Below are positions 55,962 through 63,905 of a stretch of DNA of 64,000 nt, piece after piece; positions within the stretch are counted from its first letter, which is position 1; every line of letters begins with the position of its first letter. Source of the stretch: Prevotella merdae (GTDB taxonomy: Bacteria > Bacteroidota > Bacteroidia > Bacteroidales > Bacteroidaceae); assembly GCF_900290275.1 (NCBI RefSeq), contig NZ_LT985323.1:559065-623064 (forward strand), given 5' to 3'. The notes below the pieces were generated by a model, which was given only the letters and a program-made list of their open reading frames with translations, ran no database searches and was not told the origin of the DNA. Both the position numbers and the translations under genes were made by a program.

Positions 55962-57995
55962 ATGGGAACAACATTTAGGCTAATACAGAGAGTATTCGCT
56001 TTTTTACTCGTAACAGTAGCAATAACGGCGTGCGGTAGCGACAACGATTCAGCAGACGGTGACGACGGCAACATAAAGCCGGGTGTAACAGTAAACGACC
56101 CTGAGGGGACTGTGAGTCTATCTATGATGAAAGGAAATGCACCTAATGAAACAACCACAATTCCTGATACATACATATATGTAGGTAATGACTATAACTT
56201 TAATTACGGCGAATTCGTATCATTGGGAACCGTTAAAGGTTTGGGCAACGTAACCCATATTCCAACTATTGGGTGGGCATCCTCTATGCGTGTACAAAAA
56301 AACAATGGCTATGTAGCATACTCCAATGGACATTTCGTAAGAATATTTGTTGAAGACGAGATTGTCAGTACTTCTGGTGGGGTGATTGGCTATGACGTGA
56401 AATATCAATCCCCATTTAAAGGAAAAGACATTGATTTGGAAATACCGACAACATCCTTATCATTTAACAAGGATGGAGGCACAGAGAATATAGTTTTAGA
56501 CAACAAAGAATTTGTGGTATTTACCGCTAAATCATCTGAATCTTGGTGCCAAATACAGACCACATCTACTTATGGCCAATACTTCCTATCAAATGGCTTA
56601 AATATCACAGTCCTGCCATCTAATGTTACAGAAACTACAGAAGCAACAATAACACTTACCACTGCATACGGAAAGAAGAAAGAAATAAAGGTAACAAGAA
56701 GTGGAGTAGATCCATATATCAATCTCAACAATACTTTAATTAACTTTGATGCAAAAAGTGCAAACACAGAAATCGGAATAAATACAAACATACAAAAAGA
56801 GAACATAGAAATAATCAACAACATAAGTACATGGTGTGAGGCAGAAATCGTAGACAATACAAGAGTTATGCATGCTAATGCCTCCAAAATAAAGTTCGTA
56901 GGCAACAAACCCGTTAAAGCTGTAAAATCATCAGGTAACGCAACCTCTTATTCATTAAAGTTGACTGCTAGCGCCAACGATAAAGACGAAGAACGCAATG
57001 GTAAAATAACGCTGAAGACTAAAGATGGGAAAAATAGTGTGACAGTGAACATAACACAGAAAAAAGGTTATTTGTATGTTTCAGAGCTTCAGAATGGCAA
57101 TAATATAATGGGAGCATATAATAATGCTAGTACAACAGAAATAACTGTTTATAGCAATCTAGATAATAAAGACATACAAGTATCCTCCTCTGAAACATGG
57201 TGTGAACCTATTTTTAACGAGTTATCATACTGGAGGAATCTATCAATAAAGTTGGATGCAAATAAAACAGACAAATCAAGAGACGCTGAAGTAACTATTT
57301 CAAATAAGGCTAAAACAATGAAGTATACCTTTATTGTAAGACAAGATGGTACTCAGTTTAATCCTAGTCAAACTAAGGTTGGATTTGACAAAAACTCAAC
57401 AAATAAAACATTAGTGATAAACTCTAAATTAGACTGGGAGGCCTCATCTGATCAGAACTGGTGCAGCGTAAGCAAAAATGGCAATAACCTTACCATTCGC
57501 GTAACAGCATATTCTGGAAATACAGCAAGTAGGAAAGCAACAATATCCTTTAAAGGATTGTCAACAAAGATATATGTTGACCAAAGTAAATACGCCGTTG
57601 GAGAAGAATATAACGAAAATGGTGTTAAGGGAGAAGTAGCCTATATGGATGACACTATAAGATATGTCAGAAAATACGTTGGAACATCTGCCTGGTCAAC
57701 AGAAAACGTAGCTATCGGGGCAACATACGATAACGATGGTACGAAAAATATGGATATAGTAAAGAAAATTGCCGGATGGAAAGACCTATACCCCGCATTT
57801 GCCTTGTGCGATGCACTTAATAAAAATGGCGTGAAGGGTTGGTATTTACCTGCTAAAAAAGAAATACTCTGGAGGCAAGATAACGAAAACAATTGGTCTT
57901 CTACAGAACACAGTGCCACCTACGCATATTATGCCTTTAACAGTATTAACTACAAAAGCGAAAAATTAAAGATTTATGCAATACATAAATTCTAA
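55962..57995 (+). CDS. Surface lipoprotein with four BACON-like domains and a DUF1566-like C-terminus
   Basis: The 677-residue protein has a lipoprotein signal (MGTTFRLIQRVFAFLLVTVA, then ITAC with Cys24). After an N-terminal region come four BACON-type immunoglobulin-like modules, each marked by a Trp-Cys pair: SESWCQI (195-196), ISTWCEA (291-292), SETWCEP (413-414) and DQNWCSV (500-501). From about 548 the chain resembles the DUF1566/Lcl C-terminal family (GWYLPAKKEILWR, NWSSTEHSATYAYYAF). BACON modules bind mucin or carbohydrate, or act as spacers. The gene is far richer in A/T than its neighbours, and lies between duplicated tRNA-Phe terminators, suggesting transfer. A role in surface adhesion is inferred. 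Confidence 0.82.
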   Translation: MGTTFRLIQRVFAFLLVTVAITACGSDNDSADGDDGNIKPGVTVNDPEGTVSLSMMKGNAPNETTTIPDTYIYVGNDYNFNYGEFVSLGTVKGLGNVTHIPTIGWASSMRVQKNNGYVAYSNGHFVRIFVEDEIVSTSGGVIGYDVKYQSPFKGKDIDLEIPTTSLSFNKDGGTENIVLDNKEFVVFTAKSSESWCQIQTTSTYGQYFLSNGLNITVLPSNVTETTEATITLTTAYGKKKEIKVTRSGVDPYINLNNTLINFDAKSANTEIGINTNIQKENIEIINNISTWCEAEIVDNTRVMHANASKIKFVGNKPVKAVKSSGNATSYSLKLTASANDKDEERNGKITLKTKDGKNSVTVNITQKKGYLYVSELQNGNNIMGAYNNASTTEITVYSNLDNKDIQVSSSETWCEPIFNELSYWRNLSIKLDANKTDKSRDAEVTISNKAKTMKYTFIVRQDGTQFNPSQTKVGFDKNSTNKTLVINSKLDWEASSDQNWCSVSKNGNNLTIRVTAYSGNTASRKATISFKGLSTKIYVDQSKYAVGEEYNENGVKGEVAYMDDTIRYVRKYVGTSAWSTENVAIGATYDNDGTKNMDIVKKIAGWKDLYPAFALCDALNKNGVKGWYLPAKKEILWRQDNENNWSSTEHSATYAYYAFNSINYKSEKLKIYAIHKF

Positions 57996-58009
57996 ATAAA
58001 CATAAGAGA

Positions 58010-58057
58010 AAAGTGGAACCACAGTAGATAAAACGAGACTGCAATTCCACTTTTTTC
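58010..58057 (+). terminator. Terminator of the BACON lipoprotein gene
   Basis: AAAAGTGGAA (58010-58019) pairs perfectly with TTCCACTTTT (58046-58055), and the T-run continues. The loop is long (26 bases) with some extra pairing. It lies 15 bp after the stop codon. Confidence 0.7.
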
Positions 58058-58206
58058 TATTTTTACTCTTCCCCCATCCCCTCCAACTATAGTGTAAGAT
58101 AAACTGTGTCTGGCTATAATCAATGTCGCCAAAGGCGGCAAACTATGCTTAACCTCGGGTTATAACAAATACATAAGTAACAGTTCAGAATTATCATTAC
58201 ATATAG

Positions 58207-58294
58207 TAGGAGGGTATGGCATCCTTGCCATACCCACTAAATCGGCAAGACAATCATAGCAGAGTGGGTATGGCAGGGATGCCATACCCTCCTA
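58207..58294. repeat. 32-bp inverted repeat with internally palindromic arms
   Basis: The left arm 58207-58238 and right arm 58263-58294 are inverted complements at 31 of 32 positions, separated by 24 bp. Each arm is itself near-palindromic (GGGTATGGCATCC / TTGCCATACCC). It can extrude as a cruciform. It lies in the gap 58058-58519, which otherwise has only a GCCAAAGGCGGC hairpin near 58130, the terminator copy and a short direct repeat. Confidence 0.65.
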
Positions 58295-58364
58295 CAGATT
58301 GCCACTCATATATAAAGCTAAATATTAACACGTACTTATATATCACTCCATATCCGGATGAACA

Positions 58365-58405
58365 ACAAAAAGGAGCCACTCATTAGAGTTACTCCTTTTT
58401 TGTTT
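58365..58405 (+). repeat. Second copy of the tRNA-Phe terminator
   Basis: AAAAAGGAGCCACTCATTAG and the following AGTTACTCCTTTTTTGTT match 55319-55356 with three differences over 37 bp. No tRNA precedes it. As a direct repeat it marks the right edge of a 3-kb segment holding a tRNA fragment, a structured RNA and the BACON gene. Confidence 0.7.
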
Positions 58406-58451
58406 CCATATGCCATTACAAAGCATTATATATTACTTGCCATTTTAATAT

Positions 58452-58494
58452 AATATAAATGGCAAAGTAATACAATATAAATGGCAAAGTAATA
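58452..58494. repeat. 21-bp direct repeat downstream of rnr
   Basis: AATATAAATGGCAAAGTAATA occurs at 58452-58472 and 58474-58494, with an inverted relative (TACTTGCCATTT) just left of it at 58434-58445. No ORF is seen. It may be the decayed terminator region of rnr. Confidence 0.5.
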
Positions 58495-58519
58495 TATACT
58501 TCTATTAGCCTCCCATTTC

Positions 58520-60718
58520 TTAATCATCAGCCAACGTAAAGTCGAGCTGTTTCTTCTCGAGATTTGCCTGAGCCACCTTAATGCGTACTGGGTCGCCAAG
58601 CTGATATTTATTGTGATGACGTCTGCCCACAAGACAGTAGTTACGCTCATCAAAGTCGTAGTAGTCGTCGTCAAGATCGCGCATTGGTACAAGACCCTCA
58701 CAATGGTTCTCGTCTATCTCGCAGTAAATGCCATACGACTGTATACCAGAGATATGCGCATCGTACACATTACCTATACGTTCCGACATAAACTCTACTG
58801 CCTTGTACTTGATAGAATCGCGCTCGGCATTGGCGGCAACCTGCTCCATCTCAGACGAATGCTCGCACAACTCCTCGTAATGTTCCTTATTGGCAGAGCG
58901 TCCACCTTGCTGATAACGCGTTATTAGTCGATGAACCATTGTGTCAGGATAACGGCGGATAGGCGATGTAAAGTGAGTGTAGTAGTCGAACGCCAAACCA
59001 AAGTGACCTATATTGTGTATAGAGTATTTTGCCTTCATCATGGCGCGCAGCGCAACAGTCTGTATGAGGTTTTGCTCGCGCTTGCCCTCACAGTCGGACA
59101 TAAGCGTGTTGAGCGACTTGGCAAGTGCGCCTTTCGTGCCGTCTGTCTTCATCTTGTAGCCAAACTTGACAACAAACTCCCTCAATGTCTCGAGCTTTGT
59201 CGGGTCTGGATTGTCGTGCACACGATAAGGCAGCGTCTTAGGCTTCTTGCCCTTACCCACCTTGCCTACCGATTCAGCCACGGTTCGGTTGGCAAGCAGC
59301 ATAAATTCCTCGATAAGCTTATTGGCATCCTTAGAGCGCTTGAAGTAGCAGCGTATAGGCTTTCCCTTCTCGTCTACGTCGAAATGAAGCTCCTCGCGGT
59401 CAAACTTAACGGCGCCATTCTTGAATCTTGCGGCACGCAACTTCTTGGCCAATCTATCAAGTGTAATAAGTTGGTCGGCATTCTCGCCCTTGTATCCTCC
59501 CTTAGGAGCTGGTGGTGCCGGCTCACCCTTGCCATCCACTACTCCATTATCCTCAAGCAGCTGTTGCACTTCCTCGTAGGCATAACGGCGGTTCGACTTT
59601 ATAACAGTATGCACAATGCGGTAAGCCTTAACGTTGGCATCGTCGTCCAGATTGAATATCACAGAGAAGGCAAGCTTCTCCTCATCCGGCCTCAACGAGC
59701 AAATAAAGTTGCAAAGGCGCTCGGGCAGCATCGGTATAGTGCGGTCGACGAGGTATATACTTGTGGCACGCTTCACAGCCTCCTTGTCTATCACAGAGCC
59801 TTCCTTAACATAGTGGCTCACGTCGGCAATGTGCACACCCACCTCCCACAGACCGTCCTTAAGCTTCTTTATAGACAGAGCGTCGTCGAAGTCCTTGGCA
59901 TCCTTTGGGTCGATTGTACATGTAAATGTGTCGCGGAAGTCCTCGCGCTCGGCATAATCCTCGGGGGTTATCTCGGCTGATATCTTCTCGGCAGCCTCCT
60001 CAACATTCTTAGGATACTTATATGGCAAACCATACTGTGCCAGGATAGTGTTCATCTCAACATCGTTGTTGCCAGCCTTGCCCAGCACATCCACCACCTC
60101 GCCTATCATGTTGCGATGGTCCTGATCGGGCCATTCTATAATCTTGACCACAGCATTGTCACCATCCTTGCCGCCCTTAAGCTTTCTACGCGGGATGATA
60201 ATGCTGTTGGCAAGCACGTTAGACGGAGATATAAGCGTGCATATATCGTGGTCGAACGTAAGGCGTCCAACAAACGTGTCCTTTGCACGCTCCAATATCT
60301 CTATTACCTGTGCCTCCTTGATATGATTCTTTCGACGTGCCATATACGAGAAACGCACACGGTCGCCCGTAAGAGCCCACATAGAGTTGCGCTCAGCCAC
60401 AAATATAGGTTTGTCCGAGCCATCGGGAGTTACCGTGTTCTTGCCGTTTGTCTTGCGCTGAAACACACCCTCCTGCACCTGTCCCTTAAGGTTTAGTTTG
60501 TAGGAGTTGTCTGTAACCTTAGATATGAAGTCGTCCCACGCCATCTCCTCCATTATATCAATAGCGAGCATCTTAAGGGGATGAGTGTCAAGATGCAGCG
60601 TGCGGAATATATCCTTAAATGATAGAGTCTTGCCGGGATTGGACACGAATAGTTCCTCAAGCTTCGGGGCAAGCTGTTTCTTAGTCATGCGTTTGCCGCC
60701 TTTTTTTCCTTTTCCCAT
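58520..60718 (-). CDS. rnr: Ribonuclease R
   Basis: RNase R (732 residues) is a 3'-5' exoribonuclease that degrades structured RNA. An N-terminal winged-helix-like region (TKKQLAPKLEELFVSNPGKT) and cold-shock-type domains are followed by the RNB catalytic core: DPKDAKDFDDALSIKKL with the metal-binding aspartates, VGVHIADVSHYVKEGSVIDK and TSIYLVDRTIPMLPERLCNF, then HFGLAFDYYTHFTSPIRRYP. An S1 domain ends the protein (VYDAHISGIQSYGIYCEIDE). A lysine-rich start (MGKGKKGGKRMTKK) is common for this enzyme. Long antisense ORFs over it are shadows. Confidence 0.96.
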   Translation of the reverse strand: MGKGKKGGKRMTKKQLAPKLEELFVSNPGKTLSFKDIFRTLHLDTHPLKMLAIDIMEEMAWDDFISKVTDNSYKLNLKGQVQEGVFQRKTNGKNTVTPDGSDKPIFVAERNSMWALTGDRVRFSYMARRKNHIKEAQVIEILERAKDTFVGRLTFDHDICTLISPSNVLANSIIIPRRKLKGGKDGDNAVVKIIEWPDQDHRNMIGEVVDVLGKAGNNDVEMNTILAQYGLPYKYPKNVEEAAEKISAEITPEDYAEREDFRDTFTCTIDPKDAKDFDDALSIKKLKDGLWEVGVHIADVSHYVKEGSVIDKEAVKRATSIYLVDRTIPMLPERLCNFICSLRPDEEKLAFSVIFNLDDDANVKAYRIVHTVIKSNRRYAYEEVQQLLEDNGVVDGKGEPAPPAPKGGYKGENADQLITLDRLAKKLRAARFKNGAVKFDREELHFDVDEKGKPIRCYFKRSKDANKLIEEFMLLANRTVAESVGKVGKGKKPKTLPYRVHDNPDPTKLETLREFVVKFGYKMKTDGTKGALAKSLNTLMSDCEGKREQNLIQTVALRAMMKAKYSIHNIGHFGLAFDYYTHFTSPIRRYPDTMVHRLITRYQQGGRSANKEHYEELCEHSSEMEQVAANAERDSIKYKAVEFMSERIGNVYDAHISGIQSYGIYCEIDENHCEGLVPMRDLDDDYYDFDERNYCLVGRRHHNKYQLGDPVRIKVAQANLEKKQLDFTLADD

Positions 60719-60822
60719 ATTATTACTGATTTTAGATTGTTCGTGCTTTGATTATTACAATGCAAATAAACAAAAAAAGTTTGAAACAAGCAACATCATT
60801 GCTGTATTAAATTACTGTTAAG

Positions 60823-61233
60823 TTACGTAAACGACCACTTTACTGCCCATAAAGGCACATTGGTAAGCCATTCTTGTTCTCTGTATCCCGACATCGAAAA
60901 ACGCATGCCATGCAAGCCAGGGTTGTCCGAAGTAAATTGTCGCAATGATTTTGCTCTGAGATTCTCTTCCGCCTTCACTTCAATAGGAATTATTTCATTG
61001 TCGTGCTGTACAACAAAATCGATTTCCATTGTAGAGTTTTCATTGCTATAATAGTAGACAAAGGTATGTGGAATAGACTTTAATTGCTGCAGTACATAGT
61101 TCTCCGTAAAAGCCCCCTTATATTCCTCAAATACATTATTACCAATAAGAATCTGCTGCGGGGGCGTTTCCGACAATGCTCCAAGCAAGCCCATGTTCGT
61201 TATTATTTTGATTAATAGACACTTACAATGCAA
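60823..61233 (-). pseudogene. C-terminal remnant of an AAA/DUF4143 ATP-binding protein
   Basis: The open frame reads GLLGALSETPPQQILIGNNV, FEEYKGAFTENYVLQQLKSI, YYSNENSTMEIDFVVQHDN and IIPIEVKAEENLRAKSLRQF, which is the DUF4143 domain found at the C-terminus of roughly 400-residue AAA-family ATPases. The ATPase half with the Walker motifs is missing; the frame opens after a stop inside the 33-bp-period repeats, and the only start is TTG at 61233 or an internal Met. It is therefore 5'-truncated. Full-length homologues are common accessory genes in Bacteroidales. The truncation point coincides with the repeat array. Confidence 0.8.
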
Positions 61234-61234
61234 A

Positions 61235-61323
61235 TTTACACTTTTCTAGGGGAACTTACAAGGAAATACCACATTTTTCTAGGGGAACTTTTAGACTAAT
61301 ACCACACTTTTCTAGGGGAACTT
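61235..61323. repeat. Three-copy tandem repeat with exact 33-bp period
   Basis: TTTTCTAGGGGAACTT appears with right ends at 61257, 61290 and 61323, so the spacing is exactly 33 bp, with a 23-bp conserved block and 10 variable bases. On the minus strand one frame translates as VPLEKCGISLK repeated, but this frame differs from the DUF4143 remnant and contains a stop in the linker between the second and third copies. The array lies directly upstream of the truncated gene and 110 bp from the epimerase promoter. It may be a set of binding sites or a coding-repeat relic. Confidence 0.65.
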
Positions 61324-61431
61324 GCTCACAAACGTTGATTTTGTAGCCAATCCAATGAATGGAAAACGACACAACAAACTGCAAATTAAGCTCAGAAAGC
61401 ATCAGATAAACAGCAATTTAGGCACGAAAGT

Positions 61432-61462
61432 TTTGTATTGTCTACTATTTGCACTACCTTTG
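61432..61462 (+). promoter_or_regulatory. Promoter of the epimerase-PAP2 pair
   Basis: TTTG (61432-61435), a 19-bp spacer and TACCTTTG (61455-61462) match the consensus. The leader to the start at 61489 is about 20 nt. This also shows that the longer in-frame start at 61438 is not used. Confidence 0.65.
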
Positions 61463-61488
61463 CAACCGATTATGTACCAATTTTCATA

Positions 61489-62490
61489 ATGACAAGCAAG
61501 ATATTGATAACCGGAGCCAGCGGTTTTATTGGCAGTTTCATCGTAGAAGAAGCACTAAATAAAGGTATGGAAGTGTGGGCTGCGGTGAGACATACGAGTT
61601 CTAAAAAGTATCTCACGGACAATCGTATAAACTTCATAGAGCTTGACTTCTCCTCAAAGGAGAGGCTCAAGGAACAGCTCGACGGTAAGCACTTCGACTA
61701 TGTAGTGCACGCTGCTGGCGTGACCAAATGCCTTGACAAGACTGACTTCCGACGCATGAACACCGACGGAACACGCAACCTTGTAGACGCGCTAATAGAA
61801 ATGCAGATGCCTATAAAGAGATTTGTATTCCTTAGCTCGTTAAGTGTATACGGTGCCATACACGAAAAGCAGCCCTATCAAGACATTACCGAGAACGACA
61901 GTCCACGTCCTAACACCGCGTACGGCAAGAGCAAACTGGAGGCAGAACGCTATTTAGACTCGGTAGGCAACGATTTTCCATACATCATACTTCGCCCTAC
62001 AGGTGTATACGGACCACGCGAGCGCGACTACTTCCTTATGGCAGAGAGTATTAAGAAACACGTTGACTTTGCCGTAGGATTCACGCAGCAAGACATTACC
62101 TTTGTATATGTGCTTGACGTTGTTCAGGCTGTATTCCTGGCATTAGACCGCGGTATGAGCGGACGCAAATACTTCCTAAGCGACGGCGAGGTGTATAGCT
62201 CTACCGAATTCAGCGACCTTCTGAAGAAAGAGATGGGCGTAAAGTGGATGCTGCGCATCATTGCACCGGTATGGGTGCTGCGCATTGTTACCTTCTTCGG
62301 CGAGAAGATAGGCCAAATAACCCACAAGCCTATAGCGCTAAACAACGACAAGTACAACATTCTGAAGCAACGCAACTGGCGCTGCGATATAGAACCAACT
62401 ATGGACGAACTTGGCTACCACCCACACTACAAACTTGATAAGGGCGTGAAGCTCGCAGTAAAGTGGTATAAGGAAAACGGGTGGTTGTAA
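61489..62490 (+). CDS. NAD-dependent epimerase/dehydratase family protein
   Basis: The 333-residue protein is an extended short-chain dehydrogenase/reductase. It starts with the nucleotide-binding motif ILITGASGFIGSFIVEEAL, followed by DFDYVVHAAGVTKCLD-type strand, the catalytic SLSVYG and YGKSKLEAER (Tyr-x3-Lys), and RPTGVYGPRERD. Such enzymes modify nucleotide sugars or act on sterol-like or lipid substrates; the substrate here is unknown. The gene is 29 bp before the PAP2-type gene, so the pair may serve envelope lipid or polysaccharide synthesis, which is an inference from context only. Confidence 0.9.
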   Translation: MTSKILITGASGFIGSFIVEEALNKGMEVWAAVRHTSSKKYLTDNRINFIELDFSSKERLKEQLDGKHFDYVVHAAGVTKCLDKTDFRRMNTDGTRNLVDALIEMQMPIKRFVFLSSLSVYGAIHEKQPYQDITENDSPRPNTAYGKSKLEAERYLDSVGNDFPYIILRPTGVYGPRERDYFLMAESIKKHVDFAVGFTQQDITFVYVLDVVQAVFLALDRGMSGRKYFLSDGEVYSSTEFSDLLKKEMGVKWMLRIIAPVWVLRIVTFFGEKIGQITHKPIALNNDKYNILKQRNWRCDIEPTMDELGYHPHYKLDKGVKLAVKWYKENGWL

Positions 62491-62519
62491 TTTTATTCTT
62501 ATAAGAAGACAATAAAGAA

Positions 62520-63491
62520 ATGAACTTCATCAAACAACTATTCGCCATCGAGAGCAAGCCCAAGCGCGGACTCATGGCTCTCGAATGGGTGGTGTTGGCT
62601 TATACATTACTTACGCTTTGCGTGGCTTTGTTTACCTACACCGAGCTACAAAACCCTGACGCAATGATTTGGGGACGTGTACGTGTCGTGGCTATGACCG
62701 CAGCCTTATGGGTGGTATACCGACTTGTACCGTGCCGACTTACACGCTTGGTGCGCGTAGTGGCGCAGATGTCGCTATTGGCATGGTGGTATCCAGACAC
62801 TTACGAGCTAAACCGCATGTTCAGCAACCTTGACCATGTGTTCTGCGGATGGGAACAAAACATCTTTGGATGCCAACCAGCCCTAACCTTTGTAAAGACA
62901 ATGCCGTGGGCTGTAGTGTCCGAGCTTATGAGCATGGGATACGCCAGCTACTACCCCATGATAGCGCTCACGGTACTGTTCTACTTCTGCTGCCGATACA
63001 ACGAGTTTGAAAGAGCTGCCTTGGTAGTTATGGCGTCGTTCTTCGTCTACTACATAGTGTTTATCTTTGTACCAGTAGCAGGACCTACGTTCTACTACAA
63101 AGCTGTAGGACTGGACAATATAGTGCAAGGCGTGTTCCCAGCAGTAGGCGACTACTTTAATACACATACCGAATGCTTGCCTACTCCAGGTTATGAGCAA
63201 GGATTGTTTTATGGACTTGTCGAGGATGCCAAAGCAGCGGGCGAACGTCCTACAGCTGCCTTTCCATCATCGCATGTTGGCATTGCTACTGTATGTATGC
63301 TATTGGCGGCACATACCCGCCAACGCAAACTGGTATTACTAATGTTGCCTTTCTACATCTTTCTATGCTTCTCAACGGTATATATCCAGGCACATTACGC
63401 CATCGATGCATTGGCAGGATTGGTATCGGGATGCCTGCTTTACACCGTATTGATGTGGCTCAGTAGGGGCGAAATGAAAAAAAATAGATAA
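62520..63491 (+). CDS. PAP2-superfamily integral membrane enzyme (Aur1/Ipt1-like arrangement)
   Basis: The 323-residue protein has about six to eight membrane segments (for example WVVLAYTLLTLCVALFTY and AALVVMASFFVYYIVFIFV). The PAP2 active-site pieces near the C-terminus are AAFPSSHVGIATV (His252) and AHYAIDALAG (His292, Asp296). The classical KxxxxxxRP motif is not seen, as in the Aur1/Ipt1-type PAP2_3 branch that transfers phospho-head groups rather than only removing phosphate. Bacteroidota make sphingolipids, so an inositol- or phospho-head-group transferase is conceivable, but a plain lipid phosphatase is equally possible. It is cotranscribed with the epimerase. Confidence 0.8.
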   Translation: MNFIKQLFAIESKPKRGLMALEWVVLAYTLLTLCVALFTYTELQNPDAMIWGRVRVVAMTAALWVVYRLVPCRLTRLVRVVAQMSLLAWWYPDTYELNRMFSNLDHVFCGWEQNIFGCQPALTFVKTMPWAVVSELMSMGYASYYPMIALTVLFYFCCRYNEFERAALVVMASFFVYYIVFIFVPVAGPTFYYKAVGLDNIVQGVFPAVGDYFNTHTECLPTPGYEQGLFYGLVEDAKAAGERPTAAFPSSHVGIATVCMLLAAHTRQRKLVLLMLPFYIFLCFSTVYIQAHYAIDALAGLVSGCLLYTVLMWLSRGEMKKNR

Positions 63492-63516
63492 AAAGGCGAA
63501 AAAAGTTAGCAAAAGT

Positions 63517-63547
63517 TTTGGAGATTACAAAATTCTTGCTAACTTTG
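63517..63547 (+). promoter_or_regulatory. Promoter of the tRNA-Asn pair
   Basis: TTTG (63517-63520), a 19-bp spacer and TAACTTTG (63540-63547) fit the consensus, followed by CACCCGCAAT as at tRNA-Phe. The leader to the first tRNA is about 35 nt. Confidence 0.7.
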
Positions 63548-63585
63548 CACCCGCAATCACGAGACAGCGCGAAAGCAACCTGTTT

Positions 63586-63659
63586 GCTTCAATAGCTCAG
63601 TTGGTTAGAGCACCTGACTGTTAATCAGGGGGTCGTTGGTTCAAGTCCATCTTGAAGCG
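63586..63659 (+). tRNA. tRNA-Asn (GTT), first copy
   Basis: A 74-nt cloverleaf: acceptor GCTTCAA/TTGAAGC, D arm GCTCAGTTGGTTAGAGC, anticodon loop CTGTTAA (anticodon GTT) on stem CCTGA/TCAGG, and T arm GTTGGTTCAAGTCCATC. Discriminator base G. Confidence 0.96.
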
Positions 63660-63716
63660 CTCGAAACAATCGTTCAGCACAAGTTTCAAACGCTCAACGC
63701 TTTCGATGATTGCTAT

Positions 63717-63790
63717 GCTTCAATAGCTCAGTTGGTTAGAGCACCTGACTGTTAATCAGGGGGTCGTTGGTTCAAGTCCATCTTGAAGCG
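63717..63790 (+). tRNA. tRNA-Asn (GTT), second copy
   Basis: Identical in sequence to the first copy, 57 bp downstream on the same transcript. The spacer (63660-63716) has no other gene. Tandem duplication with full identity suggests recent duplication or gene conversion. Confidence 0.96.
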
Positions 63791-63800
63791 CTTTTAAAAA

Positions 63801-63831
63801 GTCTCGCAAGCAACAGCTTGCGAGGCTTTTT
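63801..63831 (+). terminator. Terminator of the tRNA-Asn pair
   Basis: CTCGCAAGC pairs with GCTTGCGAG around the loop AACA, extended by a G-C pair, and is followed by TTTTT. It lies 10 bp after the second tRNA. Confidence 0.9.
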
Positions 63832-63864
63832 CGTTTATCTACATAGATATCCCAAAAAGATAGC

Positions 63865-63897
63865 GGCTCATATAATATTGTTGTGTTTTTAACAATC
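63865..63897. mobile_element. Insertion-sequence end next to a transposase gene
   Basis: GGCTCATATAATATTGTTGT followed by GTTTTTAACAATC borders the transposase stop by 8 bp and starts with GG as in ISL3-family ends. A near-identical relic is at 27841-27873. The other end of the element lies beyond the window. Confidence 0.55.
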
Positions 63898-63905
63898 TGT
63901 ATTTC

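Noticed and set aside
58931..59980. 349-codon ORF on the plus strand
   Set aside because: It lies wholly antisense to RNase R, has no recognisable family or signal, and its composition mirrors the rnr codons.
61235..61323. CRISPR-like array
   Set aside because: Only three copies, with 10-bp variable gaps and no cas genes; the spacing is too short for spacers.
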